Shown here piece by piece: positions 26,583-33,271 of a stretch of DNA of 33,271 bases (the stretch's first letter is position 1; each line of letters opens with the position of its first letter). The translations under genes were made by a program, and so were the position numbers. The notes under the pieces were generated by a model. It had not been told where the DNA came from and did no database searches. It saw only the letters and a program-made list of their open reading frames with translations. The DNA is taken from contig NZ_LMLB01000001.1 of assembly GCF_001421785.1 (NCBI RefSeq), positions 1,813,419 to 1,846,689 on the forward strand, given 5' to 3'. Origin of the DNA: Sphingomonas sp. Leaf33. Lineage in GTDB: Bacteria > Pseudomonadota > Alphaproteobacteria > Sphingomonadales > Sphingomonadaceae.

Positions 26583-29500
26583 TCAGCCCGCCAGTGACAA
26601 ACTCGGTTCGGCGGTCAGCGCCACTTCCCGCACGCCGGCCAGCCGTCCGATCGCGGTCGCTAGTTCCGGATCGATCCGGAAGTCCCGGCCGACGATCACC
26701 ACCGCCTCGCCGCCACCCGGCAGCGCGACCTGCGCGCGGACTTCGCCGCGGCCGCCACGGCTCGGCTCCAGCAGCGTTGCGAGGTGGGCCCAGGCTGCGG
26801 GCACATCGACCACGCAGCTCACGCTCATCCGCGCATTCTGCGCCAGATCCTCCAGCGGACGGATGCGGCGAACGGTCACGCGGGCGCTGTCCTCACCGGC
26901 GCGGCGGTCGAGTTCGACGGTCATCAGGCCGCACCCGCCTGCCCGGCTCGCTTCCTCCAGATCCTTTGATACCACTTCGTCGAAACAGGTCGCGGGCACC
27001 TGGCCCGACTGGTCGCTGAGCGTCATCATCAGATAGCGGTTGCCGCGTGCCGACGTGCGCCAGCGTGCATCCTCGACCAGCGCGGCTATGGTCGCGCCGG
27101 ATCGCGCGCCTTCGGCCACCGGCACGTCGCCCAGCGCCGCGATCGGCCGAGCCCCCTGCCCGCGGGCGAGGTGCGCATAGCGATCGAGCGGATGGGACGA
27201 GAAGAAGAAGCCGAACGCCTCCTTTTCCGCCTCGATCCGCTTGGCGAGCGTCCAGTGCGCGCTCTGCGGCAGCTCGATGTGGACGCGGTGCTCGGTTACC
27301 GTGGACAGGAAATCGCCCTGTCCCGACAGCTCGCTCTGCTTGTGGCGCGACGCCTCGGCCAGCAACGTTTCGGCGACCGCGAAGACCCCCGCGCGGTTGG
27401 CGTCGATCGAATCGAACGCACCCGCCGCCGCCAGCGTCTCGACCTGGCGCTTGTTCAGCAGTCGCGGATCGACGCGCTTTGCCACATCGTCGAGCGAGGC
27501 GAACGTGCCGTTTTCCTCGCGCTCGGCGACCAGCAATTCCATCGCCCGCTCGCCGACTCCTTTCAGCGCGCCGAGACCATAGCGCACGGCATGGCCATCC
27601 TCGTGCGGCTCGACCGAGAATTCCGCTTCCGCCGCGTTCACATCGGGCGGCAGGCACGGCACGCCCAGGCGCTTCATGTCGTCGACGAAGATGTTCAGCT
27701 TGTCGGTCTGGTGCATGTCGAAGCACATCGACGCGGCAAAGAATTCGTGCGGGTAATGCGCCTTCAGCCAGGCGGTCTGATAGGCGAGCAACGCATAGGC
27801 CGCGGCGTGGCTCTTGTTGAAGCCGTAACCGGCGAACTTGTCGATCAAGTCGAACAGCTGGTTGGCGTAGGCCTCCGGGATCTGGTTGTGCGCGGCGCAT
27901 CCCTCGACAAAGGTCGCGCGCTGGGCGTCCATCTCCGCCTTGATCTTCTTGCCCATCGCGCGGCGCAGCAGGTCGGCGCCGCCCAGCGAATAGCCCGCCA
28001 GAATCTGCGCGGCCTGCATCACCTGTTCCTGGTAAACGAAGATTCCGTAGGTTTCCGACAGGATCGGCTCAAGCAACGGATGCGGATAGGCGACCTGTTC
28101 GCGCCCGTTCTTGCGCGCGCCGAAGGTCGGGATATTGTCCATCGGCCCTGGACGGTAGAGCGAGACGAGCGCGATGATGTCGCCGAAGTTGGACGGGCGC
28201 ACGGCACTCAGCGTCCGGCGCATCCCGTCCGATTCCAGCTGGAACACGCCAACCGTGTCGCCGCGCTGGAGCAGGGCGTAGACCTCGGGATCGTCCCATT
28301 CGAGCGTGTCGAGATCGACGTCGATCCCGCGATTGGCGAGCAACTCGACCGCCTTCTTGAGCACGCTCAATGTCTTGAGCCCGAGGAAGTCGAACTTCAC
28401 CAGCCCGGCGCCTTCGACATATTTCATGTCGAATTGCGTGACCGGCATGTCCGACCGCGGATCGCGGTACAGCGGCACCAGCTGGCTGAGCGGCCGGTCG
28501 CCGATCACCACACCCGCGGCGTGGGTCGACGAGTGCCGCGGCAACCCTTCCAGCTTCTGCGCCAGGTCGAGCAGGTGGCGGACGTCGCTGTGGTTCTTGT
28601 ACTCGGCCGCCAGCTCGGCGACGCCGTTCAGCGCGCGCTCCAGCGTCCAGGGATCGGTTGGGTGGTTGGGGATCAGCCCGGCCAGGCGGTTGATCTGGCC
28701 ATAGCTCATCTGGAGTACGCGGCCGGTGTCCTTCACGACCGCGCGCGCCTTCAGCTTCCCGAAGGTGATGATCTGCGCGACCTTGTCATGACCATAGCGC
28801 TGCTGGACGTAGCGGATGACTTCGCCGCGCCGGGTTTCGCAGAAGTCGATGTCAAAGTCGGGCATCGACACGCGTTCCGGGTTCAGGAAGCGTTCGAACA
28901 GCAGGCCGAGCTTGATCGGATCGAGATCGGTGATGGTCAGCACCCACGCGACGACCGAGCCCGCGCCCGAGCCACGTCCCGGCCCCACCGGAATATCGCG
29001 CTCCTTCGCCCATTTGATGAAGTCCGCGACGATCAGGAAATAGCCGGGGAAGCCCATCTGGATGATGACGTCGAGCTCGAATTCGAGCCGCTTGGCATAC
29101 ATCTCGACCGCGGCATCGTCGGCGATCCCCGCCTTCTCCAGTCGCATGGCGAGGCCTGCCCGCGCCTGGTCGCGCAGCATCGCCGCTTCGCCCGCGATGT
29201 CACCGGCCAGGCTTGGCAGGATGGGTTTGCGCTTCGGTGCCGCGACCGCGCAGCGCTGCGCGACGACCAGCGTGTTGTCGATCGCTTCGGGCAGGTCGGC
29301 GAATATCGCGCGCATCGTGTCGGCCGGCTTCATCCATGCATCCGGCGAGGAGCGCTTGCGGTCGTCGCTGGTGACATAGCTCGACGAGGCGATGCACAAC
29401 ATCGCGTCGTGCGCTTCGTGGAAATGATCCTCGGCAAAACAGCACGGATTGGTGCCGACCAGCGGCAGGCCGCGGGCGTAGGCGAGGTCGATCAGCGCGT

Positions 29501-30056
29501 CTTCCGCACGGCCCTCGACCGCGTCGCCGCGGCGGCTGATCTCGATATACAGCCGCTTGGGAAACAGCGCTTGGAGGTGGTCGGTGTAGGCCGCGGCGGC
29601 GCCGTGCTGGTCATCGGCGAGCAACCGGGCCAGCGCCCCCTCGCCCCCTGCGGTCAGCGCGATCAGCCCGTCGGTGCGGCCATCCAGCGCATCCAGCGGG
29701 ACATGCGCATCCTGCTCGACCGGACGCCCGAGATGCGCATGGCTGACAAGCGCGCAGAGATTGTCGTAGCCGGTCGTGTCCTGCGCGTAGAGCGCCAGCC
29801 AGTCGATCGGCGCCTCCACCCCCTCGGGCACCGGCCGCTTGATCGCGAGCAGTGTACCGATGACCGGCTGGACACCGGCATCCTTGCACGCGTCGCCGAA
29901 CGCCATCGCGGCGTACAGTCCGTTGCGGTCGGCCAGGGCAACTGCGGGGAAACCGAGCTTCGCGGCGCGCTTGGCGATCGCCTTAGGCTCGATCGCCCCC
30001 TCGAGCATCGTGTAGGACGAGAAGACGCGAAGGGGGACGAAACCGGAATGTGCCAC
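26583..30056 (-). CDS. dnaE: DNA polymerase III alpha subunit
   Basis: Replicative polymerase subunit of 1157 aa. It has an N-terminal PHP domain (about 1-270), the polymerase core with VGPGRGSGAGSV (about 357-368) and catalytic aspartates Asp402 and Asp404 in PDFDIDF, the third likely in VKFDFLGLKTL, a helix-hairpin-helix region, and a C-terminal OB-type domain (about 950-1050). Length and the MPDFDIDF context fit DnaE1 and not DnaE2. The PHP motif is degenerate: the usual HLRVHS near the N-terminus is PLRVFS, both histidines missing. A GTG start at 30056 gives the family N-terminus; the frame stays open to 30116 but the extra part looks unlike DnaE. Confidence 0.96.
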   Translation of the reverse strand: MAHSGFVPLRVFSSYTMLEGAIEPKAIAKRAAKLGFPAVALADRNGLYAAMAFGDACKDAGVQPVIGTLLAIKRPVPEGVEAPIDWLALYAQDTTGYDNLCALVSHAHLGRPVEQDAHVPLDALDGRTDGLIALTAGGEGALARLLADDQHGAAAAYTDHLQALFPKRLYIEISRRGDAVEGRAEDALIDLAYARGLPLVGTNPCCFAEDHFHEAHDAMLCIASSSYVTSDDRKRSSPDAWMKPADTMRAIFADLPEAIDNTLVVAQRCAVAAPKRKPILPSLAGDIAGEAAMLRDQARAGLAMRLEKAGIADDAAVEMYAKRLEFELDVIIQMGFPGYFLIVADFIKWAKERDIPVGPGRGSGAGSVVAWVLTITDLDPIKLGLLFERFLNPERVSMPDFDIDFCETRRGEVIRYVQQRYGHDKVAQIITFGKLKARAVVKDTGRVLQMSYGQINRLAGLIPNHPTDPWTLERALNGVAELAAEYKNHSDVRHLLDLAQKLEGLPRHSSTHAAGVVIGDRPLSQLVPLYRDPRSDMPVTQFDMKYVEGAGLVKFDFLGLKTLSVLKKAVELLANRGIDVDLDTLEWDDPEVYALLQRGDTVGVFQLESDGMRRTLSAVRPSNFGDIIALVSLYRPGPMDNIPTFGARKNGREQVAYPHPLLEPILSETYGIFVYQEQVMQAAQILAGYSLGGADLLRRAMGKKIKAEMDAQRATFVEGCAAHNQIPEAYANQLFDLIDKFAGYGFNKSHAAAYALLAYQTAWLKAHYPHEFFAASMCFDMHQTDKLNIFVDDMKRLGVPCLPPDVNAAEAEFSVEPHEDGHAVRYGLGALKGVGERAMELLVAEREENGTFASLDDVAKRVDPRLLNKRQVETLAAAGAFDSIDANRAGVFAVAETLLAEASRHKQSELSGQGDFLSTVTEHRVHIELPQSAHWTLAKRIEAEKEAFGFFFSSHPLDRYAHLARGQGARPIAALGDVPVAEGARSGATIAALVEDARWRTSARGNRYLMMTLSDQSGQVPATCFDEVVSKDLEEASRAGGCGLMTVELDRRAGEDSARVTVRRIRPLEDLAQNARMSVSCVVDVPAAWAHLATLLEPSRGGRGEVRAQVALPGGGEAVVIVGRDFRIDPELATAIGRLAGVREVALTAEPSLSLAG

Positions 30057-30147
30057 GCCTGAGAGAGTAGGCGGTCGAGCCGATGTTTGGAAGGCGGGTG
30101 GGCTGGTTATCCACACCTATCGGCTTGGCGCCTGCCCCTCCCCACCC

Positions 30148-30244
30148 CGTCCGCACTGAGCTTGTCGAAGCGCTGCCCTTCTTCGTGCCTCATGTCGCGC
30201 GGCACGAAGAAAAGGACGGTGCTTCGACAAGCTCAGCACGAACG
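30148..30244. repeat. Palindromic repeat, copy 1
   Basis: Imperfect inverted repeat of 97 nt. The arms (30148-30189 and about 30201-30244) share CTGAGCTTGTCGAAG and its complement, with a short loop. It starts 14 nt past the gpx stop in the minus direction and precedes dnaE, so it could act as a 3' hairpin for the lolC-lolD-gpx transcript. A second copy is at 33147-33241, with near-identical right arms. Palindromes with this TGTCGAAG core are very common in Sphingomonadales. Confidence 0.85.
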
Positions 30245-30258
30245 GGGCGAGGGGGCCG

Positions 30259-30738
30259 TCAGAGCAGCGCCTCGATATCCTTCGCGATATCCTCGGGCTT
30301 CGTCGTCGGCGCGTAGCGGTCGACCACCTTGCCGTCGCGATCGACCAGGAACTTGGTGAAATTCCATTTGATCGATTCCGACCCCAAAACACCGGGCGCC
30401 TCGTGCTTCAGATACCGGAACACCGGCGCCGCGCCGTCGCCGTTCACGTCGACCTTCGCGAACACCGGGAAAGTTACGTCGTAGGTCAGCGAGCAGAAGT
30501 TCGCGATCTCCGCCGCGTCGCCCGGCTCCTGTGCCCCGAATTGATTGCAGGGGAAGCCGAGCACCGCGAACCCGCGATCCGCATAGCGGCGATGCAGCGC
30601 CTCCAGCCCGGCATATTGCGGCGTGAACCCGCACTTCGACGCGGTGTTGACGATCAGCAGCACCTTGCCGGCGTAGGTTGACAGGTCGGTCGTACCGCCA
30701 TCGGCAGCCGTTACCGGGATGGTCCGAAGATCGCTCAT
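30259..30738 (-). CDS. Glutathione peroxidase family protein
   Basis: Thiol peroxidase of 159 aa, typical of the BtuE/GPx family, that reduces hydroperoxides using glutathione or thioredoxin. The catalytic residues are Cys36 (NTASKCGFT), Gln66 (FPCNQFG), Trp125 and Asn126 (KWNFTKFL). No signal peptide is seen, so it should be cytoplasmic. The start overlaps the lolD stop by 4 nt (ATGA), so it is likely co-translated with the lipoprotein-export genes. The palindromic repeat (30148-30244) lies just past its stop. Confidence 0.93.
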   Translation of the reverse strand: MSDLRTIPVTAADGGTTDLSTYAGKVLLIVNTASKCGFTPQYAGLEALHRRYADRGFAVLGFPCNQFGAQEPGDAAEIANFCSLTYDVTFPVFAKVDVNGDGAAPVFRYLKHEAPGVLGSESIKWNFTKFLVDRDGKVVDRYAPTTKPEDIAKDIEALL

Positions 30739-31487
30739 GCCAGGACTCCCTCATGCAGCCGCACCACCCGGTCCATCCGTGCCGCCAACCGCTCGTTATG
30801 CGTCGCGACCAGCGCCGACGAACCCTGGTCGCGGACCAGGCGGAGGAATTCGGCGAACACGATGTCGGCGGTCGCTTCGTCGAGGTTGCCGGTGGGCTCA
30901 TCCGCCAGCACCAGCGCCGGCTTGTTCGACAGGGCGCGCGCCACGGCGACGCGTTGCTGTTCGCCGCCCGACAGCTGGCTCGGGCGGTGACCCAGGCGCT
31001 TGGCGAGGCCCAGCGCACTCAGCAGCGTTTCGGCGCGGGCTTCGGCGTCGGTGCGGGCGGTGCCGTGGATCAGTTGCGGCAGGACGACATTCTCGAGCGC
31101 GGAGAAGTCTGGCAGCAGGTGATGGAACTGATAGACGAAGCCCATCGCGTCCCGCCGCGTCTCGGTACGGCCGCCGCTGTCGAGCTTGGCGGCTTCGGTG
31201 CCGAGGATGCGGATCGATCCGTCGAAACCCCCCTCCAGCAAGCCCACCGCCTGGAGGAGCGTCGACTTGCCCGAGCCCGAGGGCCCGAGCAGCGCGACGA
31301 TCTCGCCTTTGCCGACGCGCAGGTTGACGCCGCGCAGGACCTCGATCGTCACGTCACCCTGCGTGAAGCTGCGGCGCAGGTCGGTGGTCTCCAGGACGGC
31401 GGTGCCGTCGAACGCGCCAAAACCGCGCCCGATGGCGCCGGATTGGTCGCGCCGACCGTTCTCGGCGTTGCCTTCGACCTCAGTCAT
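30735..31487 (-). CDS. lolD: Lipoprotein-releasing ABC transporter ATPase LolD
   Basis: ATP-binding subunit of the LolCDE complex that releases lipoproteins from the inner membrane; 250 aa. Walker [10 protein letters not shown] (68-76), signature LSGGEQQR, Walker [13 protein letters not shown] and the H-loop (ATHN) are intact. The N-terminus is about 25 residues longer than E. coli LolD. The start overlaps the end of the permease gene by 8 nt and the stop overlaps the glutathione peroxidase start (ATGA). Small lipoproteins such as the one at 12371 would be typical clients. Confidence 0.95.
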   Translation of the reverse strand: MTEVEGNAENGRRDQSGAIGRGFGAFDGTAVLETTDLRRSFTQGDVTIEVLRGVNLRVGKGEIVALLGPSGSGKSTLLQAVGLLEGGFDGSIRILGTEAAKLDSGGRTETRRDAMGFVYQFHHLLPDFSALENVVLPQLIHGTARTDAEARAETLLSALGLAKRLGHRPSQLSGGEQQRVAVARALSNKPALVLADEPTGNLDEATADIVFAEFLRLVRDQGSSALVATHNERLAARMDRVVRLHEGVLA

Positions 31488-32730
31488 AGCGAAGCACCTG
31501 CACAGGATCGGTATTGGCCGCCTTGAACGCCGGGTACAGCGTCGCGAGGAAGCTGAAGCCGAACGCCATCGCGGCGATGCCGAACACCTCCAGCGGGTCG
31601 GTCTTGGCGGGCAGTTCGGTCAGGAAGCGCATCGACGGGTCCCAGATCTGCTGACCGCTGACGAAGCCGAGGAAGCTGACGACGCCCTGGCGGTAGGTCA
31701 GCAGCACGAAGCCGAGGATCAGGCCGAGGACGATGCCGACCGCGCCGATCGAGGTGCCGACCGTCATGAAGATCCGCAACAAACCGCCGCGTGTCGCGCC
31801 CATCGTGCGCAGGATCGCGATGTCGCGGGTCTTGGCGCGCACCAGCATGATCAGCGACGACAGGATGTTGAACACCGACACCATGATCAGGATCGACAGC
31901 ACGGTGAAGGTGACGAGTCGATCGACCGACAGCGCCTCGAACAATTGCGAGTTCATCTGGCGCCAGTCCTGCACGACACCGCGGCGCCCGACGACCTGGG
32001 CCAGCGGCGTCGCGATATCGGCAACGCGGTCGGGGTCGGTCACGTCGATCTCGATCATGCCGACCGAATCGCCCATCAGCAGCAGCGTCTGCGCATCCTG
32101 CATCGGCATGACGACGAACGCCTTGTCATAGTCGAACACGCCGACTTCGAAGATCGCGCCAACCCGGTAGCTGACGATGCGCGGCACCGTCCCCATCGGG
32201 GAGGCGGGGCCTTCGGGACTGATCAGTTGGACTTCCGAGCCCTCCGATACCCCAAGCGACTCGGCCAGGCGCGATCCGATGCCGATCATGCCGCTGTCCG
32301 GGCGCAGCGCGCCGAGCGAGCCCGCGACGACCTTGCCGTTCAGCGTCGGGTTGGTGCGGATGTCCTCAACCCGCATACCGCGGACGATGACGCCGGCGAC
32401 GCGCCCCTGCGCGCTCGCCATCAGCGGATTCTCGATCAGCGGGGTGGCCGAGACGACACCGGGAATCTTGCGCGTCTCGGCCAGGATCTCGCGCCAGTCG
32501 CGCAGCTGGTTGCCATAGCCCTGGACGACGGCGTGGCCGTTCAGGCCGACGATCTTGTCGAACAGCTCGGCGCGGAAGCCGTTCATGACGCTCATGACCA
32601 CGACGAGGGCGGCGACGCCGAGCATGACCGCGACCAGGCTGATGCCCGCGACGAGGGCGATGAACGCCTCTCCCCGACCGGGCAGCAGGTAACGGCGTGC
32701 GATCATCCGCTCGTAGGACGATAATAACAT
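31480..32730 (-). CDS. lolC: Lipoprotein-releasing ABC permease LolC/LolE
   Basis: Inner-membrane permease of the LolCDE type, 416 aa. One membrane segment is at about residues 22-48, a periplasmic MacB-like domain fills about 50-265, and three more segments lie in the C-terminal part ([19 protein letters not shown], the [14 protein letters not shown] region, and near [21 protein letters not shown]). The final [11 protein letters not shown] motif is typical of LolC/LolE. Only one permease gene is present, as in many alphaproteobacteria where a single LolF-like protein replaces LolC and LolE, so the name is not certain. ATG 32730 gives the family N-terminus; an upstream open frame to 32802 is not supported. 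Confidence 0.93.
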   Translation of the reverse strand: MLLSSYERMIARRYLLPGRGEAFIALVAGISLVAVMLGVAALVVVMSVMNGFRAELFDKIVGLNGHAVVQGYGNQLRDWREILAETRKIPGVVSATPLIENPLMASAQGRVAGVIVRGMRVEDIRTNPTLNGKVVAGSLGALRPDSGMIGIGSRLAESLGVSEGSEVQLISPEGPASPMGTVPRIVSYRVGAIFEVGVFDYDKAFVVMPMQDAQTLLLMGDSVGMIEIDVTDPDRVADIATPLAQVVGRRGVVQDWRQMNSQLFEALSVDRLVTFTVLSILIMVSVFNILSSLIMLVRAKTRDIAILRTMGATRGGLLRIFMTVGTSIGAVGIVLGLILGFVLLTYRQGVVSFLGFVSGQQIWDPSMRFLTELPAKTDPLEVFGIAAMAFGFSFLATLYPAFKAANTDPVQVLRYD

Positions 32731-32791
32731 GGGGCCCGCCCTATTGAGCGCGGGGTTCGGCGGCAAGCGCGCTGTTGCACGATTCCCACAA

Positions 32792-32814
32792 CTGTCGCGC
32801 AATCGTCGCGACAG
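32792..32814. repeat. Perfect 8-bp inverted repeat upstream of lolC
   Basis: CTGTCGCG-CAATCGT-CGCGACAG, 62-84 nt upstream of the lolC start. It could be an operator or a hairpin at the start of a plus-strand transcript. Possible plus-strand promoter elements overlap it (TTGCAC 32775-32780, then CGCAAT after 17 nt), which are weak. Confidence 0.4.
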
Positions 32815-32987
32815 CGGCCGTTCAGGGATGACAAGCCCCGCCCCGCGGCATAGTCACCATCCCACTGAGGCGCAGGCAAAGGCCGCGGTTCAGGGAGGCC
32901 TTCGGCCCCGTCGTTCTGGGAGGATCGGCGTGCGGGTAGAGGGTTGAAATCTAAGGGGGCTGGCGAATTCATTTTCGTCACGCAGGA

Positions 32988-33022
32988 CGCCCGGGCTGGC
33001 AACAGCCCGGGCGTTTGCGTTT
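32988..33022 (+). terminator. Strong plus-strand rho-independent terminator without a gene
   Basis: Perfect 10-bp stem, CGCCCGGGCT and AGCCCGGGCG, with a 6-nt loop (GGCAAC), followed by TTTGCGTTT on the plus strand. On the minus strand no T-run follows, so it is directional. The DNA before it on the plus strand holds no gene, only the back of the lolC upstream region, so it probably ends an unannotated RNA. Confidence 0.7.
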
Positions 33023-33068
33023 GGTGGCAGGCGGACCGCGTCCGCCGTCGCGCCCGCGCGGCCACCAA
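33021..33068. repeat. Nested inverted repeat
   Basis: Outer arms TTGGTGGC (33021-33028) and GCCACCAA (33061-33068) enclose an inner hairpin GGCGGAC-CGC-GTCCGCC (33030-33046). Both stems are perfect. It begins within the terminator tail, so it might add to termination or be a separate structured element. Function unknown. Confidence 0.55.
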
Positions 33069-33146
33069 ACCGGCCGGCGAGCGCCGTCAAGGCGCCCGAC
33101 CGACGACGGCGGCTTCGCCGCCGGCGCTGCCACACTCCCGTCCCCA

Positions 33147-33241
33147 CGTTCGCCCTGAGCCTGTCGAAGGGCTGTCCTTCTTCGCTCCAGAAGCCCGTGA
33201 GCCACGAAAAGGACAGGGCTTCGACAAGCTCAGCCCGAACG
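33147..33241. repeat. Palindromic repeat, copy 2
   Basis: Second copy of the imperfect palindrome at 30148-30244. Left arm about 33147-33184, right arm about 33205-33241, with a roughly 20-nt loop. The right arms of the two copies differ at only a few bases (for example GGACAGGGCTTCGACAAGCT here). An AT-rich stretch with the small palindrome AGAAT-TTT-ATTCT (33245-33257) follows. The next gene lies outside the window. Confidence 0.85.
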
Positions 33242-33271
33242 GGAAGAATTTTATTCTATCGACCCCACCGT

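Larger units (their letters stand above)
32731..33271. other. Gene-free region upstream of lolC
   Basis: About 540 nt with no credible gene. It holds, in order, an 8-bp inverted repeat (32792-32814), a possible small RNA ending at a strong plus-strand terminator (32988-33022), a nested inverted repeat (33021-33068), a short TTC-loop hairpin (33107-33123) and the second copy of a palindromic repeat (33147-33241). The lolC promoter must lie in its left part, but I cannot fix it. Open frames here look like noise. Confidence 0.6.

Noticed and set aside
24871..27036. 721-codon plus-strand frame across the acyl-CoA synthetase gene and the end of dnaE
   Set aside because: Antisense shadow of two clear genes, low-complexity Arg/Asp/His-rich product, no start signal.
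27171..30062. 963-codon open frame on the plus strand opposite dnaE
   Set aside because: It is a long antisense frame produced by GC-rich codon usage; the protein has no recognisable domain and dnaE is unquestionable.
32930..32947. Tiny ORF GTG CGG GTA GAG GGT TGA after a GGAGG-like site, ahead of the terminator
   Set aside because: It resembles a leader peptide before an attenuator, but it has no run of regulatory codons and no plus-strand gene follows in the window.
1..33271. tRNA, rRNA, CRISPR array, integrase, transposase or restriction system
   Set aside because: No tRNA-like cloverleaf ends, repeat-spacer pattern or relevant protein family was found; the window reads as core chromosome.

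Overview
This is a GC-rich (roughly two-thirds G+C), densely packed, chromosomal-looking window from an alphaproteobacterium, most likely a member of the Sphingomonadales (Sphingomonas or a close relative). The evidence is the ChvG-type kinase followed by a short HprK, RapZ, a mannose-type EIIA and HPr; the protein styles of IlvD, DnaE and ETF-QO; and two copies of a palindromic repeat with a TGTCGAAG core that is common in this order. I see no rRNA, tRNA, CRISPR array, transposase, integrase or phage gene. The gene content is mainly housekeeping.

Layout. (a) 22-3641, plus strand: chvG-like kinase, hprK, rapZ, EIIA-Man and HPr, all joined by 1-4 nt overlaps. This is a regulatory, sugar-transport-free PTS operon. 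(b) 3844-5392, plus: a SpoU-type RNA methyltransferase and an exported META-domain protein. (c) 8078 down to 5418, minus: recR, def and rmuC, with rmuC behind a candidate LexA box. (d) 8137-9797, plus: fmt and truA. (e) 15917 down to 9781, minus: a six-gene tightly spaced run of crotonase-like protein, N-formylglutamate amidohydrolase family protein, ilvD, small lipoprotein, bifunctional NAD(P)HX repair enzyme and an Fe-S RNA m5U methyltransferase. (f) 20343 down to 16096, minus: ETF-ubiquinone oxidoreductase, exported TPR protein and ispE. (g) 20451-24840, plus: a uracil-DNA-glycosylase-like protein, a lytic transglycosylase, moaB, a PA0069-type radical SAM protein behind a second candidate LexA box, and an unrecognised 49-residue ORF. 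(h) 32730 down to 24898, minus: lolC, lolD, glutathione peroxidase, dnaE and an acyl-CoA synthetase. (i) 32731-33271: no gene, but an orphan plus-strand terminator and several inverted repeats.

The most interesting signal is a pair of GTTC-N7-GTTC direct repeats (the alphaproteobacterial LexA/SOS box). One precedes rmuC and the other precedes the radical SAM gene, each separated from its start codon by exactly 23 nt. They suggest that a DNA-maintenance protein and an uncharacterised photolyase-like radical SAM protein, perhaps with the small ORF after it, belong to the same damage regulon. Secondary points are family members lacking expected catalytic residues (a glycosylase-like protein with no cysteine, a crotonase without either catalytic glutamate, a DnaE with a degenerate PHP motif), a possible small RNA upstream of lolC, and the repeat pair. 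I did not find a clear large undescribed multi-gene system.
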